This document shows positions 8,639 through 17,830 of a stretch of 64,000 bases of DNA, in pieces. Position 1 is the first letter of the stretch. Each line of letters opens with the position of its first letter. A program made the position numbers and the translations under genes. Source of the DNA: Lentibacillus saliphilus (lineage in GTDB: Bacteria > Bacillota > Bacilli > Bacillales > Amphibacillaceae); the NCBI RefSeq assembly GCF_019093865.1, contig NZ_JABJXD010000010.1, positions 1-64,000 of the forward strand. Direction: 5' to 3'. The notes under the pieces were generated by a model. It saw only the letters and a list, made by a program, of their open reading frames with translations, ran no database searches and was not told the DNA's origin.

Positions 8639-9613
8639 TTGTTCAGTAAAAAACACAGCATCCAGCTTGTCTTTAGTATCATAATCGTACTGTCATTATC
8701 TATTACAGTATATGCAGAAGAAGACGATAGCACGAGTATTTGGGATAAACGGTTGGCCCTTTATAAAAAAACCGAAGCTTTGACGCTTGTACCATGGTAT
8801 TATTTAGCTGCTGTCGATCAGTTTGAACGTAATATAAAAAAAGATGTCCCTGATGATACGATCGTTTCCATCGATATTGATCCACACATTTGGTATGGGG
8901 CTGGCAATGTTACTCAGTCAAAACATACCGCCTCTATCGCACTATTTGATGGGAAAGGAAGGGATGGGAATGGTGATGGGTTGGCAGACCCAAACAACCC
9001 AGAAGACGCACTATACACAATGGCAACATTCCTTATGGAACAAGGCCCAAGAGAAGAGGATATTAACATAGCATTGTGGCATTACTATCAACGTGATTTA
9101 ACCGTACAAACGATCAAAAATACCGCAAACGTGTTTAAGTCTTTTAAAACGATTGAATTAACCGATCGTGATTTCCCAGTTGCAACGAATTATAATTACA
9201 GCTATCGAAGCACATGGGGAGACAGACGCGGCTTTGGTGGCCTCCGTATCCATGAAGGGACAGATATATTTGCTGATTACGGTGTGCCTGTAAAGTCAAC
9301 AACATATGGTGTTGTCGAAATGAAAGGCTGGAATTTATATGGTGGCTGGCGGATCGGCATTCGCGACATTCATAACATCTATCATTACTACGCTCATATG
9401 AGTGGCTATGAGGATGGTATTGAAGTAGGTACAATTGTGAAGCCAGGTGACCGCATTGGTAGTGTTGGCTCAACAGGTTATGGACCACCGGGCACATCTG
9501 GTAAGTTTCCACCGCATCTGCATTATGGTATGTACAAGGACAATGGCTATAGTGAATGGTCATTTGATCCATATCCTTACTTAAGAAAATGGGAACGGAT
9601 GTCCAAAAAGTAA
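8639..9613 (+). CDS. lytH: LytH-like L-Ala-D-Glu endopeptidase (M23, sporulation)
   Basis: 324 residues. A signal peptide or anchor (about 8-26) ends near VYA. A helical middle domain is followed by a C-terminal LytM/M23 zinc peptidase domain with His205 and Asp209 (IHEGTD) and His293-x-His295 (PHLHYG). The order yutD-lytH-yunB matches B. subtilis, where LytH (YunA) trims spore cortex peptidoglycan late in sporulation. The start is TTG, with GGAG 9 bases before; the nearby ATG at 8611 is out of frame. Confidence 0.87.
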   Translation: MFSKKHSIQLVFSIIIVLSLSITVYAEEDDSTSIWDKRLALYKKTEALTLVPWYYLAAVDQFERNIKKDVPDDTIVSIDIDPHIWYGAGNVTQSKHTASIALFDGKGRDGNGDGLADPNNPEDALYTMATFLMEQGPREEDINIALWHYYQRDLTVQTIKNTANVFKSFKTIELTDRDFPVATNYNYSYRSTWGDRRGFGGLRIHEGTDIFADYGVPVKSTTYGVVEMKGWNLYGGWRIGIRDIHNIYHYYAHMSGYEDGIEVGTIVKPGDRIGSVGSTGYGPPGTSGKFPPHLHYGMYKDNGYSEWSFDPYPYLRKWERMSKK

Positions 9614-9620
9614 TCAATGA

Positions 9621-9660
9621 AACAGGGCCTGATTGCTGTTCAATCAAGCCCTGTTTTTTA
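9621..9660. terminator. Bidirectional intrinsic terminator
   Basis: The stem ACAGGGC...GCCCTGT, extended by GATTG/CAATC, is followed by TTTTTT on plus. It separates lytH from the convergent NSS transporter unit. Confidence 0.8.
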
Positions 9661-9675
9661 ATAGATATATCTGAT

Positions 9676-9774
9676 TTACTGTTTACTTTTCTTGACCGCG
9701 TATAAAATACTAGTCGCGAAGCCGCCCCAAATGATGACCACTCCTAGTACCGCAACTACAATCCAGCTTTCCAT
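9676..9774 (-). CDS. MetS-like small subunit of an NSS transporter
   Basis: 32 residues: MESW, one hydrophobic helix (about 5-26, with GVVIIWGGF) and a basic tail KKSKQ. The ATG directly follows the transporter stop (TAAATG, zero spacing). This architecture matches the 'MetS family NSS transporter small subunit' first known from the Corynebacterium MetPS methionine transporter. It probably sits in the membrane beside the large subunit and is needed for full activity. The zero-base junction implies coupled translation. Confidence 0.8.
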   Translation of the reverse strand: MESWIVVAVLGVVIIWGGFATSILYAVKKSKQ

Positions 9775-11328
9775 TTATTTGGCCTCCTTCGTCTCAGACT
9801 CATATGATGTTTCTTGGGCATGAGGTCCTTTCCAACGAGGCAGTGTCAATAAAATACCAAAGACGAGAGCCCCAATCGCAACGCCCCACCCTCCGAAATA
9901 AATGAACATATCTGGATAGCCTTCATAGTTACCAATGACTTCACCGTCTGAATTCGTATGCTGTTTCAAGATGTTTGTTTTCAAAAGCATAAACATCATA
10001 TATCCGAGAACGACCGGGGTAATGACACCAAGGCTGATCGTCCACCATGACCCAAGACGAATATCAGACACGTCATCCGCGTGTGTACGCAAGCCTTTAA
10101 GCTTACGAAACACCCATACGAGTAAGACAACTTCAACAAGTCCTAGTAGAGCCACACCAAATTGGTTAATAAAGTAATCAGCTGAATCCAGGAAGAAGAG
10201 CCCACCTTGTGTTGCGAATAAGAGTGAGATCACTGCTGCTGTTCCCCCACCGAACAAGACTGCTTTTCCACGTGAAATATTAAACTTCTCGGAAAGGCCA
10301 GCGATGTACGTTTCGATAATTGACATAAGTGAGGTCAGCCCTGCTAACACGAGACACGCAAAGAATAAAAAGCCAAATAACTCGTTAAACGCCGGGAAAT
10401 TGTTAATAATTTCTGGAAACGCAATGAATGCCAGACCAACGCCACCTTGAACGACACTATCTATTGTTTGACCTGTCGTTGAAGCCATATACCCTAAAAT
10501 ACCGAATACACCGATACCAGCTAGGAGTTCAAAACTTGAATTTCCAAAGCCTGTAATAAACGCATTATTTGTGATATCCGATTTCTTCGGTAAGTAACTT
10601 GAGTACGTAATCATAATTGCAAATGCAATTGACAAACTGAAGAATATTTGACCATATGCCGCCACCCAAACCTGTGGGTTCAATATTTGCGAGAAATCGG
10701 GCTTGAAGAACGCCTCAAGACCTTCCATCGCACCTGGTAATGTGACTGCCCGAATAACGATAATTAAAAAGATGACTGCAAGTGCAGGAATAAATATTCG
10801 GTTCGCCACTTCAATCCCTTTTTTAACACCACGGAACAAAATACCAAGAACGAGAACCCAGACAATTATTAATGGGATTAATACGCCTGGCACAAAGCTC
10901 CCTGTTTGCCCTGGATCAACAGTCCTCTGTAAATAATCTCCGATGAGAAAACTACCCGTGTCATCTCCCCAAGATAAGTTAATCGAAAAGACTGAATATG
11001 ATATTGCCCAGGCAATAATAACTGAGTAATAGGTGGAAATAACAAACGCAACCATGACGGCCCACCAACCGACAACTTCAGATTTCTTGTTTACTTTCCT
11101 GAATGTTAAAGGTGCAGAACCTCGATACTTATGCCCCATCGTGAATTCCATAATTAAGATAGGGATACCCGCTGTTAGAAGTGCAATTAAGTATGGGATA
11201 AAAAATGCGCCCCCACCATTTTCATAAGCAGTTGCTGGAAATCGCCAAATATTCCCTAGACCAATGGCCGATCCCATTGCTGCTAAAATAAAGCCTGCTC
11301 GCGTTCCCCATTGCGAACGTGTCTCCAT
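9775..11328 (-). CDS. Sodium-dependent transporter, NSS/SNF family
   Basis: 517 residues, about 12 membrane helices. The N-terminus has the NSS signature: SQWGTRAGFILAAMGSAIGL, then GNIWRFP, the unwound TM1 region that binds Na+ and substrate. NSS proteins import amino acids or similar solutes with sodium. The MetS-like partner directly behind it points to the MetP-type branch (methionine/alanine), but the substrate is inferred. The unit interrupts the lytH-yunB order of B. subtilis, so it is probably an insertion in this lineage. Confidence 0.9.
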   Translation of the reverse strand: METRSQWGTRAGFILAAMGSAIGLGNIWRFPATAYENGGGAFFIPYLIALLTAGIPILIMEFTMGHKYRGSAPLTFRKVNKKSEVVGWWAVMVAFVISTYYSVIIAWAISYSVFSINLSWGDDTGSFLIGDYLQRTVDPGQTGSFVPGVLIPLIIVWVLVLGILFRGVKKGIEVANRIFIPALAVIFLIIVIRAVTLPGAMEGLEAFFKPDFSQILNPQVWVAAYGQIFFSLSIAFAIMITYSSYLPKKSDITNNAFITGFGNSSFELLAGIGVFGILGYMASTTGQTIDSVVQGGVGLAFIAFPEIINNFPAFNELFGFLFFACLVLAGLTSLMSIIETYIAGLSEKFNISRGKAVLFGGGTAAVISLLFATQGGLFFLDSADYFINQFGVALLGLVEVVLLVWVFRKLKGLRTHADDVSDIRLGSWWTISLGVITPVVLGYMMFMLLKTNILKQHTNSDGEVIGNYEGYPDMFIYFGGWGVAIGALVFGILLTLPRWKGPHAQETSYESETKEAK

Positions 11329-11416
11329 GAAAATTCCTCCTCCTTTTTGGCCGCACCACCAATGACAGTGTATTGACCTTACTTTTAATCTTTGTTGTTT
11401 TCAGATATTAAACTAG

Positions 11417-11445
11417 ATTATAACGTGACTTTAGGCGGATGTCAA
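11417..11445 (-). promoter_or_regulatory. Consensus sigma-A promoter of the NSS transporter
   Basis: On minus, TTGACA and TATAAT are separated by exactly 17 bases. This leaves a leader of roughly 80 bases before the ATG at 11328. Both hexamers are perfect. Confidence 0.85.
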
Positions 11446-11516
11446 AGTAATTTTAATATTATTTTGTATAGGTAATATTTTCCATAAGTTTAGAATTCGC
11501 TTTCAATAGTGAACGA

Positions 11517-12296
11517 TTAATCGCCAGTAATGGACTCTTTAGGAACAGATATTGATGGATCATTACCATTGCCATAAAAATCTGGTATATCGCCCATAAT
11601 TACACCTGAATCAATATCAATACGTGTTTCTACTCTTGCAACCTCCGTCGTAAAAGGAATGACAACCTGGACGTCCGCCTCAACAATTAAATAAATTGAA
11701 TAAAATGTACCATTGATACCAAATGGCTGACTATCTCGGACAACATCTGTGTGAACACTGCCGACAAAATCTAGATTAACCGGAATTTTGGGCCCAAGAT
11801 TGGCAAGGATCGTATTCCCAGTCGCCTGACCAAGTGGAATTTCTACAACTGTCATATCTTTTTCGGCTAGATCTTCTGCTCCATCACCAAAATCTGGTGG
11901 GTCCTCCAAGGATTCTTCATAAGATGGCACTTTACCGCGATTCATACTACGGAAAAACTCTTCGACACGATCAGTAGCGACACGATTAATTTCACTTATA
12001 ACAGCTGAGTTCCAGTTAAACGTTGCGACATTGCCTTCATTATCGTAGCTCACCGTTGATACGTCCTCAAATTCATAGTCTTCAGCGAATCGAACAGCTG
12101 TATTAATTGCACGAGTCGCAAATTCTTCTGTTTTGACCGTTGCAATATCCATTAAGGTCGGTTCAATTCCTTTATCAATCAGTTCAATACTGCCATAAAC
12201 CATTAGCGTAAATATGATACATGTAATTAGTATAATTTGTTTCACCGGAGGCGGTGTGCGTCTTGGTTTTATAGGCTTTCTATATTGAAATCGCAT
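11517..12296 (-). CDS. yunB: Sporulation protein YunB
   Basis: 259 residues. A basic, Pro-rich N-terminus is followed by one membrane helix (about 20-40); the rest is predicted extracytoplasmic. The segment PLGQATGNTILANLGPKIPV and the end region with RIDIDSGVIMGDIPDFYGNG are typical of YunB, needed for sporulation in B. subtilis with unknown mechanism. The start chosen is the ATG behind GAGGGGG; a TTG six codons upstream overlaps that site and is less likely. The ribosome binding site lies inside a terminator-like stem. Confidence 0.87.
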   Translation of the reverse strand: MRFQYRKPIKPRRTPPPVKQIILITCIIFTLMVYGSIELIDKGIEPTLMDIATVKTEEFATRAINTAVRFAEDYEFEDVSTVSYDNEGNVATFNWNSAVISEINRVATDRVEEFFRSMNRGKVPSYEESLEDPPDFGDGAEDLAEKDMTVVEIPLGQATGNTILANLGPKIPVNLDFVGSVHTDVVRDSQPFGINGTFYSIYLIVEADVQVVIPFTTEVARVETRIDIDSGVIMGDIPDFYGNGNDPSISVPKESITGD

Positions 12297-12300
12297 AACA

Positions 12301-12342
12301 AAAAACCCCCTCAAAACAGCCTATGCTTGTTTTAAGCGGGTT
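12301..12342 (-). terminator. Terminator-like stem that also contains the yunB ribosome binding site
   Basis: The arms 12328-12342 and 12304-12318 pair at 13 of 15 positions by Watson-Crick, followed by TTTTTT on minus. The 3' arm is TGTTTTGAGGGGG, which is the yunB ribosome binding site. The element can end transcription from yunC or, if read through, hide the yunB start. Confidence 0.7.
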
Positions 12343-12382
12343 AGAATTGCTTTTAATTGAATTGAATATCAATCACCTGTCA

Positions 12383-12685
12383 TTAAGCGATTTTTAAAAG
12401 TGCTTCCTTTACCGGCATCCCTAGCTCCCATCCATACGCCTTTGACGCATCTGTAATACTTTCGAGTGGTGCTTCCAATAAGTCATCAATGGTCCTTACA
12501 CCAAGTGCGCGTGCAGCAATCACTTTCCGATCTGCAAGCAAATGATTAAAGACCCCTACATCTAAAGCGCCACACATCACGTAACCGACCTCATTCGTAA
12601 TGATGAGTAAATTTGTCTTTGGCAGCTCAACTCGAATCGCAGTGAAAACCAAGCCATCAATTTCAAGAGGATTAACTGTGATCAT
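12383..12685 (-). CDS. yunC: YunC family protein (DUF1805)
   Basis: 100 residues from the ATG behind AAGGAGG (11 bases). The longer frame upstream lacks a ribosome binding site and exceeds the family length of about 101. Conserved stretch: GYVMCGALDVGVFN, then GVRTIDDLLEAPLES. Function unknown. It lies between yunD and yunB, as in B. subtilis. Confidence 0.88.
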   Translation of the reverse strand: MITVNPLEIDGLVFTAIRVELPKTNLLIITNEVGYVMCGALDVGVFNHLLADRKVIAARALGVRTIDDLLEAPLESITDASKAYGWELGMPVKEALLKIA

Positions 12686-12781
12686 TTCATTGCACGCCTC
12701 CTTTTTCATGTACATAGCAGTGTATGCAAAGGCATTGCCAGATGTCACAGCTCGAAAATAAACACCCTATAATGATACCTC

Positions 12782-14173
12782 TTATTGATCATCTTGAATT
12801 GACTTAACGAGCAAATCTCGCAAGAACTCCGGTAAGAAAAAAGCTTTATACTCGGATTTGGCAATTTCGGGTAGAAGTCTTCCAAAAGTAAATGTGTCAG
12901 CCGTTGCCAAACGATAAACCGTATCACGTTCAAGCGGATGACCGTTCATCGTTACGCCTTGAACAACTTCTTCCCCATCATCACGTACGTCTGTAACAAC
13001 GTCAATGCCAGAAAAAATCATTCTGCCGATCACCTCTCCCCGAAAGCCGAACCCTTTCAGTTTTATTTCCATAAATTCTTTTGTTAATGATACCCGAACA
13101 ACTTCCAATAGCTCAGCTCCAGTTAATTCAACAACACATGGATTAATCGGATGGGGACAGACTCGATGGATATCACCATATGTAATGGCTCCCCCCGGTA
13201 GATCATCAACAATTAAACCGGCATTCAACATGGCACAGTCGGCCTTTGTCCACAATAACATCGTATCTGTTAGCTTTTGCATCAAATCTGTATGTCGAAA
13301 CCAGCGCGCAGTTAAAGGCGTTGATACATACCCTACAGTGACAGATAGCTTTCTATGTGCATCATCCTCCAATAAGTGAAGCGTATTGGCCGTTTGCATA
13401 TCCTTTGCCATATGGGTGATGTCTGTCGTATAGGCTTCTTTGTTAACCAATTGTTTCGTCTCATGATCCCACGTTAAAATAACCTCACCGACAAAACGGC
13501 AATGCTTTCCTGCTGCTGTCAATATCGTCTCGTTTATCGTCTCACCCGTCCGTAACAAATGATGTGTATGCCCGCCAATAATCACATCGATATCAGGATA
13601 GCGTCTGGCGATTTCTTGATCATCATTAATTCCGAGATGAGACAGAAGCACGATGATGTCACACGATTGCTTCAGCTGATGGATCTGTGTATCGAGCGTT
13701 TCATATGGAGGGGCGACATACCAATCCAATAGCTCATAATAATCATTAAATGGAGCGGTTAATCCAATAAACCCAACTTTAACGCCATGAATCGATTGTT
13801 TTTGAACCGTTGTTTGTAGCCATGAAGGAGATAATTGCCTTGTGCTCGATAAATTGGCACATACAACGCTGAAGTTCGCATCGGCATATAAATCATGCAG
13901 ATCGTCATGCGAGACCGTAATGCCTTCGTTATTACCTAGCGTTACGACATCATAACCCGCTTCATTTAAAAGCTGAACATTCGCTTTCCCCATGAATGCC
14001 TCAGCTACAGGATGCACGCGATCAACATGATCACCAATGTCCACGCGCCAGGACGTCTTTCCTGCTATATTGTTTTCAGCTTGTTTTTCCTTTAAAAATC
14101 CAACAACCTGCGGCCAATAACCAAAATGGCTATGCAGGTCATTAGTATAATAAATATGAATTGTTTCCTCCAT
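12782..14173 (-). CDS. yunD: YunD-like metallophosphoesterase / 5'-nucleotidase
   Basis: 463 residues. The N-terminal calcineurin-like domain has the metal motifs TNDLHSHF, DIGDHVD, TLGNNEG, LLSHLG and IGGHTHH in order; the C-terminal part is a 5'-nucleotidase-type domain. No signal peptide, so it acts in the cytosol, as proposed for B. subtilis YunD. The ATG with AAAGGAG eight bases upstream was preferred over a TTG seven codons earlier. Confidence 0.88.
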   Translation of the reverse strand: MEETIHIYYTNDLHSHFGYWPQVVGFLKEKQAENNIAGKTSWRVDIGDHVDRVHPVAEAFMGKANVQLLNEAGYDVVTLGNNEGITVSHDDLHDLYADANFSVVCANLSSTRQLSPSWLQTTVQKQSIHGVKVGFIGLTAPFNDYYELLDWYVAPPYETLDTQIHQLKQSCDIIVLLSHLGINDDQEIARRYPDIDVIIGGHTHHLLRTGETINETILTAAGKHCRFVGEVILTWDHETKQLVNKEAYTTDITHMAKDMQTANTLHLLEDDAHRKLSVTVGYVSTPLTARWFRHTDLMQKLTDTMLLWTKADCAMLNAGLIVDDLPGGAITYGDIHRVCPHPINPCVVELTGAELLEVVRVSLTKEFMEIKLKGFGFRGEVIGRMIFSGIDVVTDVRDDGEEVVQGVTMNGHPLERDTVYRLATADTFTFGRLLPEIAKSEYKAFFLPEFLRDLLVKSIQDDQ

Positions 14174-14237
14174 GTAAATGGCTCCTTTAATCAAGCTTGT
14201 TCAAAAATGCCTACATGACTTATTATGTTTCACAACT

Positions 14238-15056
14238 TTAAAAAAGGCTAGAGAAAATAAGTCGAATACCGATTAATACAAGTACGATACGCAAAATCAA
14301 TTCCAGTGTATTTCCTTTAAGCATTTGATTCACTTTAGCACCGAGCGTTCCACCGATATAAGCGCCTGGAATAAAGAAAAACACGTACTCCCAAGCAATG
14401 TGCCCTAAAGCAATATGAGTGCTTGAGCTAATAATACTTGAAAAGAAAATCATAAACATCGATGTCGGTGCAGCAATATGAGCAGGTATACCGAACAATA
14501 GAATCATTGCTGGTACCATAATTGATCCGCCACCAATACCGAACAAACCAGACATCATTCCAACACCTAAGGCGAGAAAAAATGCCAGCCAAACAGAAAC
14601 GCGATAGCGATACACTTGACCGTTTACATGAAACGTCCTAACGTGTTGATCCGTCTCTGATAAGCTGTCATCTGGCTCTTTCCGTTTAATAAGAAATAGC
14701 ATCGACAACCCAATCATTAACAAGCCGAAGTATAATGAAAAGCTATCAGCGTCGATAAATTGATTGAGCCATGACCCAATAATCCCGCCTGGAATGCTAC
14801 CGAATAAAAACAACGTACCCGTTTTTGTGTCGACACGGCCTTTTTTATAGTAAGCTAACGTTGAAGATAGACCCGTAAAGACCATTGTAACGAGCGAAAT
14901 CCCGACAATCGTCTGTGGGGTTGCCCAGCCAAAAGCTTCTGAATACTGATACAAAATAAGCATCGTTGGAACGAGTACAACACCGCCGCCAAGTCCGATC
15001 AGACTACCAACAAAAGCTGTTGCGATGCCAATTAAAATACAAATGATGTAAACCAA
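14238..15056 (-). CDS. yunE: YunE-like membrane permease, TauE/SafE family
   Basis: 272 residues, about 8 membrane helices, in two halves that each begin with a Gly-rich signature (GSLIGLGGGVVLVPTML and SGLFGIGGGSIMVPAM). The family exports sulfite or organosulfonates or takes up anions; substrate unknown here. The start is TTG with AAGGGA close upstream. Order yunE-yunD-yunC-yunB is as in B. subtilis. Confidence 0.87.
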   Translation of the reverse strand: MVYIICILIGIATAFVGSLIGLGGGVVLVPTMLILYQYSEAFGWATPQTIVGISLVTMVFTGLSSTLAYYKKGRVDTKTGTLFLFGSIPGGIIGSWLNQFIDADSFSLYFGLLMIGLSMLFLIKRKEPDDSLSETDQHVRTFHVNGQVYRYRVSVWLAFFLALGVGMMSGLFGIGGGSIMVPAMILLFGIPAHIAAPTSMFMIFFSSIISSSTHIALGHIAWEYVFFFIPGAYIGGTLGAKVNQMLKGNTLELILRIVLVLIGIRLIFSSLF

Positions 15057-15348
15057 TATAATCCCTTCAATCTCTCATGTTGTAACCAGCGCATCAACGC
15101 CATGTATTTATTACTATACACCATTTAATACTCGTCTTGCACTCCAAGTGGGGTTACATGACATAAATTTAAGAGCGTATCTTTTTATCAGATACACTCC
15201 AAATAAGCTAAACTCATCCATACTCATTTCAGCCTCAATCTGTTCATCAAGTTAGAACACTTTCAACCGGATGTTAAATTCGTAATAAAAATCCTTAACC
15301 ATTACGTCAATTATATATTTTCCAGTAGAAAAGTAGTTCCTTTAGATT
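15057..15348. other. Gene-free spacer
   Basis: About 290 bases between yunE and the LysM amidase, A/T-rich and with stops in all frames. I see no convincing terminator, promoter or small gene in it. Confidence 0.5.
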
Positions 15349-16341
15349 TTACAATTCCCCCCGATTAAGCCGTCTTTGCAGTTCTTTAATGACCAATGAA
15401 GGTTTGCTTATAAAGCCATCCACCGGTGTACCGAAACGTCTTTGTAACGCTTCAACCATAAGTGATCTTGGCTCGCTAATATAACCGTCTACTGGTGTAC
15501 CAAGCCATTCTTGCATCGCTTTTATGACCAGTGAAGGCTTGGAAAAATAACCATCGACTGGTGTACCAAAGTAGCGCTGTAACGCTTTGATCGTATTTGG
15601 CCCGAGATAACCGTCAACCTTGAGATTCGCTTTAGGTTTCCCTGTACTAAATGGATTGAGCACCAACTGATCACCAGGGTAAATAAGATGATCATTTAAA
15701 TTATTTAGTGCTTTCAATTCATCGACGGTCATGTCATTGTCCTCCGCAATGCTCCAAAGGGTATCACCCGACTTAACGATATAAACATCATTATCAAACT
15801 CTGTATCCCAATCATCATAATACCGCTTTACATCATTGATAAACTGTTCCCAGCTTACACCATTCGGCTCTAACCAGCTTTCTGGGTCGCTTCTTCTACT
15901 TGGATCCAAAGTAGAGTGGGCAACGATGTGCCGCATAGGATTTAATCTGAACGTTTTACATAAATACGCATGATACCAAATATATCTGTCATAAGCCTGA
16001 TTAAAGCTTCCTGTACGACACAATTCTGTTCCTATTGCCACATCATTGGCATCATCGCCATACAATCGATTATCGATAGGCGTATCATAACGAACATGCC
16101 ATGCTTTTTCATCGAGTGGGATGATTTCGAGTATGGTCGTGTCATCTATAAATGTATGCGCTGATGCACTGAATGTAATCGTATTAAAATAGTTATAATG
16201 CGCATTTGCATCAGCCTGATTGTTGGCAGTTTCGTGGGCAACGATGAATTCAACCCCTAAATTTTTAACCTGAGGACGTGCAATCGCATTCGTAATATAC
16301 CGACGTTCAATAGAGTACTTGTTTTTCACCTTTGACATCAT
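15349..16341 (-). CDS. N-acetylmuramoyl-L-alanine amidase with LysM and peptidoglycan-binding repeats
   Basis: 330 residues, no signal peptide. Amidase_2 domain with zinc ligands likely His36 (VAHETAN), His142 (VAHSTLD) and Asp152. A LysM domain spans about 186-229 (YIVKSGDTLWSIAEDN). The C-terminal ~90 residues hold three near-identical repeats built on FGTPVDGYFSKPSLVIK, a peptidoglycan-binding type seen in Bacillus phage lysins such as XlyA. Without a signal peptide it resembles an endolysin, yet no holin or phage gene is adjacent; it may be a domesticated phage lysin. Confidence 0.85.
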   Translation of the reverse strand: MMSKVKNKYSIERRYITNAIARPQVKNLGVEFIVAHETANNQADANAHYNYFNTITFSASAHTFIDDTTILEIIPLDEKAWHVRYDTPIDNRLYGDDANDVAIGTELCRTGSFNQAYDRYIWYHAYLCKTFRLNPMRHIVAHSTLDPSRRSDPESWLEPNGVSWEQFINDVKRYYDDWDTEFDNDVYIVKSGDTLWSIAEDNDMTVDELKALNNLNDHLIYPGDQLVLNPFSTGKPKANLKVDGYLGPNTIKALQRYFGTPVDGYFSKPSLVIKAMQEWLGTPVDGYISEPRSLMVEALQRRFGTPVDGFISKPSLVIKELQRRLNRGEL

Positions 16342-16531
16342 TTGATCTCTCCTTTCAAACTACTTTATGCAAAAGTGAGAGCCATGAATGAGCCACTTCA
16401 TCAACTTCTTCGTTTTTGGTCAATGATCATTGGAATGGTCACGATGGCCGGAAAGAAATTTCCAAATAAATCTATTTAGGTCTCGTTTATTAATCCTCAG
16501 ACGGGTACATGTGACATTTCCCTATGAAAAT

Positions 16532-16563
16532 CCCCTTGTCACAATATCTGCTGTGACAAGGGG
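16532..16563 (-). terminator. Hairpin terminator, copy 1 of a repeated stem
   Basis: A perfect 12-bp stem CCCCTTGTCACA / TGTGACAAGGGG with an 8-base loop; on minus it is followed by ATTTTC. It lies just after the 176-residue secreted-protein gene. The same stem recurs at 17831-17864. Confidence 0.7.
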
Positions 16564-16589
16564 GCTCATGTTAAATTCAATCAATACAA

Positions 16590-17120
16590 TCAATTTCTAT
16601 TCAAGGACTCGGCATTTGACCAGCCAATGGAATCATTTAGTTTAAAATCTTTAACTAAGCTTTGATAATAAAAATCAACAGTTATGCTGGACATAAGTTG
16701 TTTTTTAATCATTTTTTCGTTCTCAGAGGTTAACACCACATATCCTTCGATTACTCCATTTTCATCAATATGTTTTTGAGTATTTATCGGTAAATTCATA
16801 TGTCCACTGTAATTAAAAGGTGATACTGTTACGTCGCTCCCTACGTTTTTTCCATTCTCTTTTATAAAATAAGACTCTAACTTCCACCCTGTATTCCACT
16901 GCATATTAACGTGATGTTGTTTTGAGAAAATCGGCTGTTGATCTAAGTCAATCGTAAAGGAAATTTTCATAGCAGCATCACCAGCTTCATTAACCCCGGT
17001 GTTTATGACAAAGGTATTAAGCTTCGAGTCGTCTGCAGAAGGAGAATTTGCACGTGATATTCCATAACCTAACCCCACCATTAACAAAAGTACAATAAAC
17101 ACTTTCATTATTTTTTTCAT
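16590..17120 (-). CDS. Predicted secreted protein of unknown function
   Basis: 176 residues with a classic signal peptide (basic MKKIMK, then hydrophobic to about residue 20). The mature part is beta-rich in character (KISFTIDL, NMQWNTGWKLESYFIKENG) with no Cys. I do not recognise a family. GGAGG lies just before the ATG. It stands alone with its own terminator. Confidence 0.75.
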   Translation of the reverse strand: MKKIMKVFIVLLLMVGLGYGISRANSPSADDSKLNTFVINTGVNEAGDAAMKISFTIDLDQQPIFSKQHHVNMQWNTGWKLESYFIKENGKNVGSDVTVSPFNYSGHMNLPINTQKHIDENGVIEGYVVLTSENEKMIKKQLMSSITVDFYYQSLVKDFKLNDSIGWSNAESLNRN

Positions 17121-17500
17121 AACTATCCCTCCTCAGCACCAAAATTTCAAGCTGCCTTGCTCATTAGGTTGATCACACACAATTAAATTTTATCACGCTT
17201 TATTGTTTTTGTAAAAATCTATATAATAATTATAATCAGACTTATAGGTATAGAATTAAGGTCATTATCTTATTCTTGTGTATTAAGGTGCTGGGGAAAA
17301 GAATATCCTTAAACTATGTTAGGAGTTGGCTTATCGTAAATGTTAAAAATGCTCTCATTGATCATCATAGAAAAAAATCCAAGCATCCTACACAATGAGA
17401 AAGCATAGAAATAAATGGTTTTGGGCGGTTTTGATAAATGACATCATCGTCGTCATGTTCTTAGACGATATGTTTAAACAATTTTAATATAGGAGGGTAA
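17121..17500. other. Gene-free region with no clear element
   Basis: About 380 A/T-rich bases between two divergent genes. Only very short frames occur; the best, 17395-17487 on plus (30 codons, reading MRKHRNKWFW...), lacks a ribosome binding site. I find no strong promoter or structured RNA. Confidence 0.5.
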
Positions 17501-17806
17501 ATGATGAAAATCACAGCTATGCTTGGCGGTCTTTTAGGTGTGTTTTTTTCTTTAGTTGCGATGCTATTTGCAGTCGTGGATGATTCTTATACGTTTGGTA
17601 ACTTTGGTTTATTAGGGATTTTAGGAGGCATTATTGCAATTATTGCTTCCTTCCAGTTAGCAAAGAATCGAATTGCACCCTTTCTACTCTTAGTTGCAAT
17701 TCTTTTAGGGGTTTATGGACTATCATATCTCTATATATTAGCAGCTCTTTTAATGGCGATACCGCTCGTATATTACACATTTAAATATCAAACAGGAAAA
17801 GTCTAA
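17501..17806 (+). CDS. Small membrane protein, DUF4064-like
   Basis: 101 residues (100 if the second of two adjacent ATG codons, which is better spaced from AGGAGGG, is the start). Three or four hydrophobic segments: about 5-26, 35-52, 58-77 and 80-93. The layout MMKITAMLGGLLG..., FLLLVAILLGVYGL resembles DUF4064 proteins of Firmicutes. Function unknown. It shares a terminator hairpin with sufB. Confidence 0.72.
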   Translation: MMKITAMLGGLLGVFFSLVAMLFAVVDDSYTFGNFGLLGILGGIIAIIASFQLAKNRIAPFLLLVAILLGVYGLSYLYILAALLMAIPLVYYTFKYQTGKV

Positions 17807-17830
17807 TGACTATAGATGAATAAACAGAAA

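Noticed and set aside
17395-17487. 30-codon plus-strand frame (MRKHRNKWFW...) before the small membrane protein
   Set aside because: No ribosome binding site, no family resemblance; could be a relic but cannot be supported.
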